Of a stretch of 64,000 bases of DNA, positions 57,182 through 64,000 are shown in pieces. Origin of the DNA: an uncultured Bacteroidales bacterium (GTDB lineage Bacteria; Bacteroidota; Bacteroidia; Bacteroidales; UBA932); assembly GCA_949297365.1 (NCBI GenBank), contig CASFSL010000044.1:1-64000 (forward strand), read 5' to 3'. The translations under genes were made by a program, and so were the position numbers. Numbering within the stretch: the stretch's first letter is position 1; the number at the start of each line of letters is the position of its first letter. The notes under the pieces were generated by a model. The model was not told the origin of the DNA. It saw only the letters and a program-made list of their open reading frames with translations, and ran no database searches.

Positions 57182-57598
57182 CTACTGCTTTTCGATTTTC
57201 AGCTGCTCGATGTAGTTGCCGGTATCGTTGGTCTTGACGAGGATGGTTACGGTGAACATATTGCCTCCGCTGTCCAGATTGCCGACAGCGTACTTCATCG
57301 GATAGGTCCCGCTCTTGTACACTATCTCAAAACAGCGCGGGGTATAGTTCGTGAAGAAATTCCGGATAATCTGCCGGGCCTGATTGCGGCTGCAGTTGGA
57401 GACCGAGCCCATGACATCCACCTGGAGATTGTCCGCGAACCATGCCGCCAGACACTCCGCGTCTCCTTTCTGCATGTACTTGGAGATAGGAATAAACACG
57501 TTGTTGTCATCGTCGTCCTCGCACACTCTTATGCTCTGGGACGATGACACGAACGGAAAAAGAAGCAACAATCCGGCTATCGCAATCAGTCTGCTCAT
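57182..57598 (-). CDS. DUF4783-family secreted protein
   Basis: A 138-residue protein with a signal peptide (SRLIAIAGLLLLFPFVSSSQ). The mature part (VFIPISKYMQKGDAECLAAW, then FFTNYTPRCFEIVYKSGTYP) is the DUF4783 fold of Bacteroidota, related to NTF2-like proteins; function unknown. It is divergent from rlmH and convergent with der. A weak -7-like GAATTTTG lies upstream at about 57631. Confidence 0.85.
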   Translation of the reverse strand: MSRLIAIAGLLLLFPFVSSSQSIRVCEDDDDNNVFIPISKYMQKGDAECLAAWFADNLQVDVMGSVSNCSRNQARQIIRNFFTNYTPRCFEIVYKSGTYPMKYAVGNLDSGGNMFTVTILVKTNDTGNYIEQLKIEKQ

Positions 57599-57661
57599 CT
57601 GTTATTCCATATTTGTCTCGTTACTTTAGCAAAATTCAGGCCACTGTGCTGTAAATTTTCT

Positions 57662-57669
57662 TACATTTG
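57662..57669 (+). promoter_or_regulatory. rlmH -7 element TACATTTG
   Basis: Perfect -7 match 23 bases before the rlmH ATG at 57692. Confidence 0.5.
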
Positions 57670-57691
57670 TAGGCTGATATATTGTACCGAC

Positions 57692-58165
57692 ATGAGAATC
57701 ACTCTGATAACGACAGGCAAAACCACTTTCGACTACATAAAGGAAGGGATGGCCATATACGAGAAACGCATAGGCCGTTACCTGAGTTTTACCCGGACTG
57801 AAGTGCCTGCGCTTCAGAGTACGTCATCCATGTCCCCGGAAGAGATAAAACGCAGGGAGGGAGAACTCATACTCAAGAAAGTAAAGCCGGAGGACAGGGT
57901 CATCATCCTGGACGAGAAGGGCCGCCGCTTCACATCCACCGGATGGGCAGGTCATCTTGGGCACCTGATGGATACCGGCACCAAAAGCCTCGTCTTCATC
58001 ATCGGCGGTGCCTACGGCTTCTCCGACAAGGTAAGGGAGCGGGCCGACGAGGCTCTGTCCCTGTCCGACATGACTTTCTCCCACCAGATTATACGGCTGT
58101 TCTTCGAGGAGCAGCTGTACAGGGCGATGACAATAATCAAAGGCGAGCCGTACCACAATGAATAG
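57692..58165 (+). CDS. rlmH: 23S rRNA (pseudouridine1915-N3)-methyltransferase RlmH
   Basis: A 157-residue SPOUT methyltransferase. Signature regions are ITLITTGKTTFDYIKEGMAI at the N-terminus, LDEKGRRFTSTGWAGHLGHL, FIIGGAYGFSDKVRERADEA for SAM binding in the knot, and LSDMTFSHQIIRLFFEEQLY. Complete. It lies six bases upstream of the NtrY-like kinase gene. Confidence 0.96.
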   Translation: MRITLITTGKTTFDYIKEGMAIYEKRIGRYLSFTRTEVPALQSTSSMSPEEIKRREGELILKKVKPEDRVIILDEKGRRFTSTGWAGHLGHLMDTGTKSLVFIIGGAYGFSDKVRERADEALSLSDMTFSHQIIRLFFEEQLYRAMTIIKGEPYHNE

Positions 58166-58170
58166 CGACC

Positions 58171-61100
58171 ATGACAGGTACCGTAAAAAACATATTCTCA
58201 TACATATCGCGCAAGCTGACATCCATCTTGTGGATACTGGCCTTATGCTGCTTCCTTCTCTCATTTTTCCAGTTCAATCCCACATCGGAGGACAGAAGGG
58301 CCCGGAAAGTGGAGAATCTGCTGCACAAGAGAGAGAAAGTACTGCAGTCATATGTGGACAAGGCATTTGAGGTCCCGGCTGACGAATGGATAAGGTTCGA
58401 GAATTTCCCGGAGGACATGGTCCTCTACCGGTACATCGGCAACACCCTGCAGAGCTGGGTCAACACTTTCCCCATAAGCAACGACAACATCGGCATACCG
58501 TCCTCATGGTACAGGATTCACGACCTGGGCAACAAGAACATATTCAACATACCGCTGGCCTTCCTCCGTTATGATGTCCAATACGTCAGTCTCGGCCCGA
58601 AATGGTATGTAATCAAGACGGCCCGCCAGGGCAGCATGTACGTAATCGCGGCCATCGAGGTCATGGAACAGTACCCGTCTGAGAATGCCGCTCTGGAGAA
58701 CTCATGCAACAGAAAACTGGGGCTCAACGACAAGTTCTCGGCAGTACCCCCGTATATCGACGGGACCAGCGTCGTCCACACGTCGGACGGGACACCGGTC
58801 TTTTCCGTGGTCAGGGACAATACGCTCTCAGACAACGACACTTCCTCCGCGTTCAGATGGCTCGCCCTGCTGCTGGCCACGCTTGCCATCATATACTACC
58901 AGCACACCAACAAGGGTATCAGGACCATGTTTTTCGGCCTGGGAGGCCTGCTTGTTCTCCAGATATGCACCTCCATTATGGTAAACAGCGTGCCTCTGAA
59001 CTCCGGCTTTTTCTCTCCCATGACCTATGCCGACGCATACTTCAACTCATTCGGGGCCCTGACGTTGTTCCACTTGTTCATATTTCTCTACTGCGCGGTG
59101 GTCTTCATGTCCCGCAAAGCGGTCATCAGGAACATTTTCTCGTCATCACCCATAATCCGGAGGGCCAAGATATCCGCCCTGAGCATAAGCACGATCCTGC
59201 TGATAGGGTATATACACCATACATTCCGCTCGCTGATATTCAACTCCAGCATCAACTTTGACCTGTACCGCATCAACGACATATCCTACTACACCGTCAT
59301 CACATACTTCATGTACAGCCTGCTGGCTCTTGCAGTGCTGTTCCTGCTGGACATACTCGTGCCGGCATCCAGCCGGTACTACCTACGGAAAAGACGCAGG
59401 CACTCCAAAAAGCCGGTACTTATCTACATTCTGGCCGTCGCGGTCTACATGAGCGGAGCCGTCGGGATCTACGGATTCCAGAAAGAATGCGAGAACATCA
59501 GAGTGCTCACCGGACGCATGGCCATCGAGAGGGACCTGAATCTGGAGATGCAGCTTCAGGCCATGGAGAAGAGCATCATATCCGACCCGTTTATCCGCAG
59601 GCTGACCGGCAATCCGGATTACGAGGGCATCATACTGAACAGGCTGGCTGAAAGGTATTTCTACAACATACTGCCCGAATACGACATCCGTCTCACCATC
59701 TGCAATGCCTACCAGAGCATAAAGCCGGACGAATATTCCTCGCCCAAGAACTGCTTCAGACATTACGAGGAGATCATAAACAATTACGGAATACCGCTCA
59801 CAGACGTATCCGCATTCTATTACCTGGACTACTTCCGGGACTACATAAGTTATCTGGGAGCATTCAGCATCTTCCGGAAAGGAGTCAGGTACGACATGTA
59901 CATAGAGATTGAGTCCAAGGTCAGCTCGGACAATATCGGATATCCCTCGGTACTGCTGAACAACCCGCGTCCCCTGTCCTCCATAGCCTACCCCTACTCA
60001 GTCGCACGGTACCACAACGGCAGGCTGACCAGTCATCAGGGACGGTACAACTTCCCCGTCTCAATCAACGTCAACATATACGAGGACGGCTTCTCGCACT
60101 ATTTCTACAAGGACAACGTGGTCTTCATCAACAAACTGCCCGGAACCAACCTGATAGCCGTAAGCAGACCGGCCCGAGGCCTGTTCCCGTCACTCATCTC
60201 GTTCTCCTACCTGTTCCTGCTCCTGGCCCTGGTCGTCATCGGAATCCCGGCCCTGCTCAAGAAAAGGCACAAGGAGTCCCTGCTGAGGCCGAAACGGTCA
60301 TTCCGCATGAAGATGACCATATTCATCACGGCATTCACGGTGATCGCCCTGATCATGATGGCCATCGGCAGCGTCGTCATCATCATCGGCTACATGGACA
60401 CCAACAACAGCACCATGATGGAGGAGAAAGTGCTGTCCGTACAGAACACGCTTGCACAGATATCCAAGAATACCGACTCCTACAGCGAGCTCAGCGCGGC
60501 CGAGATTCTCAGCGTCATCAACGACATCTCCAGAAGTGCCCAGATGGACATCAACATCTACGACCCGAAAGGCAGGCTCATCCACACCACCAAGCCGGAA
60601 GTGTTCAACGAATATCTCCTCAGCACCAGGATGAACTCCGAGGCGTTCTACGAGCTGGCCATCAACAAGAGGACCCAGGTCATGCAGGAAGAGCACATAT
60701 CCGCGCTCAGCTACTATTCCCTGTACACCCCCGTATACAACAGCGACGGCAGGCTGATAGCCATAGCCAACATCCCGTACTTCATATCCGAGACCAATTT
60801 CGAATATGACACCTCGCCCATCGTGGCCGCCATAATCAACCTCTACATACTCTTCATCATAGCCGCGATCCTGATAGGCATGGCCATTTCCAACTCCATA
60901 ACCAGGCCTCTGAAGGAGATCAACCGCAACATGCTTGAGATGGATATCACCCACAAGGCCGAGCACATCAACTACAAGGCCGACGACGAGTTGGGACTGC
61001 TGGTACGTACCTACAACAAGATGATCGACGACCTGGACCGCAGTACCAGGGAGCTTGCACAGAACGAAAGGGAAAAAGCCTGGAGCGAGATGGCCCGCCA

Positions 61101-61761
61101 GATTGCCCACGAGATCAAGAACCCGCTTACTCCCATGAAGATAAGCATACAGCATCTGGTCTTTATAAAAAAACAAGGCAATCCCGAGTGGAAAGACCGC
61201 TTCGACGCCCTCGCATCCATGCTCATAGAGCAGATAGACATACTGTCCAACACCGCCAGCGAGTTCTCCAGCTTCGCCAAACTGTATCAGGAAGAGCAGA
61301 CTGAAATCGACCTGGTGGAGATTCTGTCTGAGCAGGAAATCCTGTTCAACAACAGGGACAACATAGAGATGAACTTCCGCAGTCAGGTGGGGAAAGCCGT
61401 GGTGCTTGCCAGGAAGGAGCAGATTACAAGGACTTTCGTCAACCTCATAACCAATGCGATTCAGGCTGTGGAAAACAAGGAGCACGGAATAATAAACATC
61501 ACACTGAGAGTCATCCCGGGATACTACCAGGTGGATGTGGAAGACAACGGAGACGGTGTCTCAAAGGAGAATATGGAAAAACTGTTCCGTCCCAACTTCA
61601 CCACAAAGACCAAAGGCTCGGGACTTGGACTGGCTATCTGCAAAAGCATCATAACACAGAGCCACGGAGAGATAAACTACTATCAGTCTGCCTCTCTTGG
61701 CGGTGCCGACTTCTCTGTCCGACTTCCCGTCCACACCGTCGCCGACGATGACAATACTTAG
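58171..61761 (+). CDS. NtrY-like membrane sensor histidine kinase
   Basis: A 1196-residue kinase with an unusually large sensor part. A first TM helix (about 20-38) is followed by an extracytoplasmic region, a set of several TM helices (about 230-430), a second large extracytoplasmic domain (about 440-690), further TM helices (about 690 and 715), a small periplasmic domain, a TM helix with HAMP (PIVAAIINLYILFIIAAILI, then SITRPLKEINRNML), and the kinase core. The phosphorylated His is His980 in ARQIAHEIKNPLTPMKISIQ, with the ATPase G2 motif GSGLGLAICKSIITQSHG. The NtrC-like regulator gene is convergent with a 4-base overlap, so the two are likely partners. Confidence 0.9.
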   Translation: MTGTVKNIFSYISRKLTSILWILALCCFLLSFFQFNPTSEDRRARKVENLLHKREKVLQSYVDKAFEVPADEWIRFENFPEDMVLYRYIGNTLQSWVNTFPISNDNIGIPSSWYRIHDLGNKNIFNIPLAFLRYDVQYVSLGPKWYVIKTARQGSMYVIAAIEVMEQYPSENAALENSCNRKLGLNDKFSAVPPYIDGTSVVHTSDGTPVFSVVRDNTLSDNDTSSAFRWLALLLATLAIIYYQHTNKGIRTMFFGLGGLLVLQICTSIMVNSVPLNSGFFSPMTYADAYFNSFGALTLFHLFIFLYCAVVFMSRKAVIRNIFSSSPIIRRAKISALSISTILLIGYIHHTFRSLIFNSSINFDLYRINDISYYTVITYFMYSLLALAVLFLLDILVPASSRYYLRKRRRHSKKPVLIYILAVAVYMSGAVGIYGFQKECENIRVLTGRMAIERDLNLEMQLQAMEKSIISDPFIRRLTGNPDYEGIILNRLAERYFYNILPEYDIRLTICNAYQSIKPDEYSSPKNCFRHYEEIINNYGIPLTDVSAFYYLDYFRDYISYLGAFSIFRKGVRYDMYIEIESKVSSDNIGYPSVLLNNPRPLSSIAYPYSVARYHNGRLTSHQGRYNFPVSINVNIYEDGFSHYFYKDNVVFINKLPGTNLIAVSRPARGLFPSLISFSYLFLLLALVVIGIPALLKKRHKESLLRPKRSFRMKMTIFITAFTVIALIMMAIGSVVIIIGYMDTNNSTMMEEKVLSVQNTLAQISKNTDSYSELSAAEILSVINDISRSAQMDINIYDPKGRLIHTTKPEVFNEYLLSTRMNSEAFYELAINKRTQVMQEEHISALSYYSLYTPVYNSDGRLIAIANIPYFISETNFEYDTSPIVAAIINLYILFIIAAILIGMAISNSITRPLKEINRNMLEMDITHKAEHINYKADDELGLLVRTYNKMIDDLDRSTRELAQNEREKAWSEMARQIAHEIKNPLTPMKISIQHLVFIKKQGNPEWKDRFDALASMLIEQIDILSNTASEFSSFAKLYQEEQTEIDLVEILSEQEILFNNRDNIEMNFRSQVGKAVVLARKEQITRTFVNLITNAIQAVENKEHGIINITLRVIPGYYQVDVEDNGDGVSKENMEKLFRPNFTTKTKGSGLGLAICKSIITQSHGEINYYQSASLGGADFSVRLPVHTVADDDNT

Positions 61762-62915
61762 TTGGGAAGAGCGAACATCATCACATCGTCCTTGGTGATG
61801 CGGGCGTTGGAGAGTATCAGCAGACGCTCCACCACGTTGTGCAGCTCGCGGATATTGCCGCTCCAGGCATGACCGCACAACTCCTCCACGGCATCAGCAT
61901 CTATTTCCTTTACAGGCTTGCCGGACTCGCGGCAGATCTGCCTGATGAAGTAGTCTATCAGCAGAGGTATGTCCTCCCGTCTCTCGGCCAGTGACGGCAC
62001 CCTTATGACGATAACGCTTATACGGTGATAGAGGTCCTCGCGGAAATTGCCCTTGGCAATCTCCTCCCTGAGATTCTTGTTGGTGGCCGCCACCACTCTT
62101 ACATTGACTGTTATATCCTTGTCACCGCCGACCTTGGTGAGCTTGTTCTCCTGCAGCACGCGGAGGACCTTGGCCTGGGCCGCCAACGACATGTCGCCTA
62201 TCTCATCCAGGAAAAGAGTGCCGCCGTCAGCCTGCTCGAACTTGCCCTTGTGCTGCTTCTGCGCTCCGGTGAACGCGCCTTTCTCGTGACCGAAAAGCTC
62301 ACTCTCGATAAGCTCGCTCGGGATGGCCGCGCAGTTTACCTCGATGAAAGGCATCGACGAGCGGTCGCTCTTCTCGTGCAGCCAACGGGCCACCAACTCC
62401 TTGCCCGTACCGTTGGCACCGGTGATTAGCACCCTCGCGTCCGTCGGTGCCACCCTGTCTATCATATTCTTGATACGGACTATGGCGGGCGACTCGCCTA
62501 TGATCTCCTGCACTCCTCCCACCTTCTTCTTGAGAGCCTTGGTCTCGCGGACCAGCGTACTCTTGTCCGTGGCATTTTTCAAAGTAATAAGTATCCTGTT
62601 CAGGTCCAAAGGTTTCTGAATGAAATCATAAGCCCCTTTCTTTATGCACTCCACCGCAGTATCTATGGAGCCGTGACCGGAAATCATCACTACCGGAGCT
62701 TCGTTTCCGCTCTCGGACAGTTTGTCCAGCACCTCCACTCCGTCCATGCCCGGCATCTTGATGTCGCAGAATATCACATCGAAATTGCCGGTTGCAGCGG
62801 CCTCAAGTCCCGACGCGCCGTCCTCGGCCAACGATATCTCGTGCCCCTCGAACTCCAGTATCTCCTTAAGTGTATTGCGGATACTCCGCTCGTCATCTAT
62901 AATGAGAATCTTCAT
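61758..62915 (-). CDS. NtrC-family sigma-54 response regulator without Fis domain
   Basis: A 385-residue regulator. The receiver (1-120) has the phospho-acceptor Asp51 in VIFCDIKMPGMDGVEVLDKL. The AAA+ domain (about 140-375) has Walker A GANGTGKELVARWL, the sigma-54 contact GAFTGA (about 213-218), Walker B GGTLFLDEIGDM and the Arg finger region. It ends ITKDDVMMFALPN right after the AAA+ C-terminus, so the usual Fis-type HTH is missing. It may act without DNA sequence binding, or bind by another partner. The neighbouring NtrY-like kinase is its likely partner. Confidence 0.93.
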   Translation of the reverse strand: MKILIIDDERSIRNTLKEILEFEGHEISLAEDGASGLEAAATGNFDVIFCDIKMPGMDGVEVLDKLSESGNEAPVVMISGHGSIDTAVECIKKGAYDFIQKPLDLNRILITLKNATDKSTLVRETKALKKKVGGVQEIIGESPAIVRIKNMIDRVAPTDARVLITGANGTGKELVARWLHEKSDRSSMPFIEVNCAAIPSELIESELFGHEKGAFTGAQKQHKGKFEQADGGTLFLDEIGDMSLAAQAKVLRVLQENKLTKVGGDKDITVNVRVVAATNKNLREEIAKGNFREDLYHRISVIVIRVPSLAERREDIPLLIDYFIRQICRESGKPVKEIDADAVEELCGHAWSGNIRELHNVVERLLILSNARITKDDVMMFALPN

Positions 62916-62941
62916 AACAGTCCTATTTAAACATTCAGGAA

Positions 62942-62949
62942 CAAATATA
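62942..62949 (-). promoter_or_regulatory. NtrC-like gene -7 element TATATTTG
   Basis: Perfect -7 match on the minus strand, 27 bases before the ATG at 62915; divergent from the dnaX promoter. Confidence 0.5.
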
Positions 62950-62993
62950 CAATTTTAATGCCCGAATTGTGCGGAAATTCCGGCTCTTCTTCC

Positions 62994-63001
62994 TATCTTT
63001 G
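62994..63001 (+). promoter_or_regulatory. dnaX -7 element TATCTTTG
   Basis: Perfect -7 match 15 bases before the dnaX ATG at 63016. Confidence 0.5.
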
Positions 63002-63015
63002 TCAGATATTCTAAT

Positions 63016-64000
63016 ATGGAACAGTTTATAGTATCAGCCAGGAAATACAGGCCGGACACTTTCGAGTCGCTCATAGGCCAGGAGAACATCGCCAGGACCC
63101 TGAAGAACTCCATCCTGCGCGGGCAACTGGCCCACGCATACCTCTTCTGCGGCCCGCGCGGTGTAGGAAAGACGACAACAGCCAGAATTTTCGCCAAGTC
63201 CATCAACTGCCTCAATCCCGGGCCGGACATGGAACCGTGCGGCAAATGCGAGTCCTGCCTGTCATTTTCCGAGGGACGCTCATACTGTATCCATGAGCTG
63301 GACGCGGCCTCCAACAACTCCGTGGACGACATCCGCAACCTCACCGACATGGTCCGCATCCCGCCCCAGGTCGGCAAATACAGCGTCTACATCATAGACG
63401 AGGTTCACATGCTGTCCTCCGCCGCGTTCAACGCCTTCCTCAAGACCCTGGAAGAGCCGCCGGCCCACGCGATTTTCATCCTTGCCACCACCGAGAAGCA
63501 CAAGATACTGCCCACAATTCTGTCCAGATGCCAGACATTTGACTTCAACCGCATATCCGTACCGGACATAGTGCGCAACCTGGAGGGCATCGCCTCCAAG
63601 GAAGGCGTCTCGATAGACAGCGCAAGCCTGCACGTCATAGCCGTAAAGGCTGACGGAGCGATGAGGGACGCCCTGACCATATTTGACCAGATAGTGGCAT
63701 TCTGCGGCAAGGACGTGAAGTACGACGATGTAATCCGGGATCTCAACGTACTGGACTACGAATATTATTTCAAGATCATAGACAATTCCCTGGCAGGAGA
63801 CTACATGTCCTCCCTGCTGCTTTTCGACGAGATACTGTCCAAAGGCTTCAATGCCCTGTATTTCGTCTCTGGCCTGAGCTCGCACCTGAGGGATCTGCTC
63901 GTATGCCGCAGCTCAGGCAGCTCTGCCCTGCTCTCACTGCCTCCTACCCTGATTGACAGGTACAGAGAACAGGCCTCGCGCTGCTCCGTGCCGTTTATCT
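63016..64000 (+). CDS. dnaX: DNA polymerase III subunit gamma/tau (cut by window edge)
   Basis: The first 328 codons of the clamp-loader ATPase. They read MEQFIVSARKYRPDTFESLI, with Walker A FCGPRGVGKTTTARIFAKSI, a zinc module (CGKCESCLSF), DELD-type Walker B YIIDEVHMLSSAAFNAFLKT and the SRC sensor motif in ILSRCQTFDFNRI. It loads the beta clamp for the replicative polymerase. The C-terminal part and any tau extension lie beyond the window. Confidence 0.95.
   Translation, partial: MEQFIVSARKYRPDTFESLIGQENIARTLKNSILRGQLAHAYLFCGPRGVGKTTTARIFAKSINCLNPGPDMEPCGKCESCLSFSEGRSYCIHELDAASNNSVDDIRNLTDMVRIPPQVGKYSVYIIDEVHMLSSAAFNAFLKTLEEPPAHAIFILATTEKHKILPTILSRCQTFDFNRISVPDIVRNLEGIASKEGVSIDSASLHVIAVKADGAMRDALTIFDQIVAFCGKDVKYDDVIRDLNVLDYEYYFKIIDNSLAGDYMSSLLLFDEILSKGFNALYFVSGLSSHLRDLLVCRSSGSSALLSLPPTLIDRYREQASRCSVPFI

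Noticed and set aside
60298..61485. 395-codon minus-strand frame
   Set aside because: Antisense to the NtrY-like kinase core, which has clear catalytic motifs.
1..64000. CRISPR arrays, prophage genes, rRNA genes, known riboswitches
   Set aside because: I found no regularly spaced repeats, phage structural genes, rRNA sequence or recognisable riboswitch in the window.

Overview
The window reads as chromosomal DNA of a gut-type Bacteroidales bacterium, most likely Alistipes-like (Rikenellaceae); the family call is inference. The reasons are: Bacteroidota -7 promoter elements (TAnnTTTG) in front of many genes; many lipoproteins with short signal peptides; Bacteroidota-specific families (GLPGLI protein with a TonB-dependent receptor, BACON-type lipoprotein, DUF4783, zinc-ligand-poor DksA-like protein); a GT3 glycogen synthase fused to a glucan phosphorylase; and moderately high GC by eye. 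No prophage, rRNA operon or CRISPR array is visible.

Layout. 1-140 is the tail of an IS5-type transposase. 576-2381 is a large lipoprotein (minus). 2501-5442 is a Crp/Fnr-like regulator, then a sugar MFS transporter and a ROK sugar kinase. 5456-5548 is a 25-bp perfect inverted repeat. 5553-13909 (all minus) holds prfB with its programmed frameshift, a lipoprotein, recX, a patatin-type outer membrane phospholipase, rlmN, a 36-codon remnant that looks like blaR1, and a BlaI-type repressor. 14160-17744 is a LuxR-class two-component system followed by a lipoprotein; both promoters carry the same 15-base motif at identical spacing. 17897-24691 holds cutC, tRNA-Ser, lspA, a DksA-like gene, a nucleoside deaminase, ileS and a small lipoprotein.

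24809-31480 is the most interesting part: cvpA, a 50-residue membrane peptide, a C39-peptidase ABC exporter, two small double-glycine-leader peptides (each with a GxxxG motif in the mature part), a TolC-like protein and a MacA-like adaptor, then tsaB. It looks like a dedicated export system for a two-peptide bacteriocin or microcin of a Gram-negative Bacteroidales. 31475-34867 has a thioredoxin-fold lipoprotein without CxxC, a HIT protein, greA and two proteins of unknown role. 35195-38978 encodes a small secreted peptide, a GLPGLI protein and a TonB-dependent-receptor-like protein, tightly overlapped.

38946-50539 (minus) is a glycogen locus: branching enzyme, debranching enzyme, GT4, GH57 and the synthase-phosphorylase fusion, ending in ribF. 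50623-52913 is xseB and xseA split by a HigBA/RelE-type toxin-antitoxin pair. 53017-58165 is housekeeping: ysxC, prs, nadE, a small Cys-rich protein, der, a DUF4783 protein and rlmH. 58171-62915 is an NtrY-like kinase convergent with an NtrC-like regulator that lacks the Fis DNA-binding domain. dnaX begins at 63016 and runs off the end.
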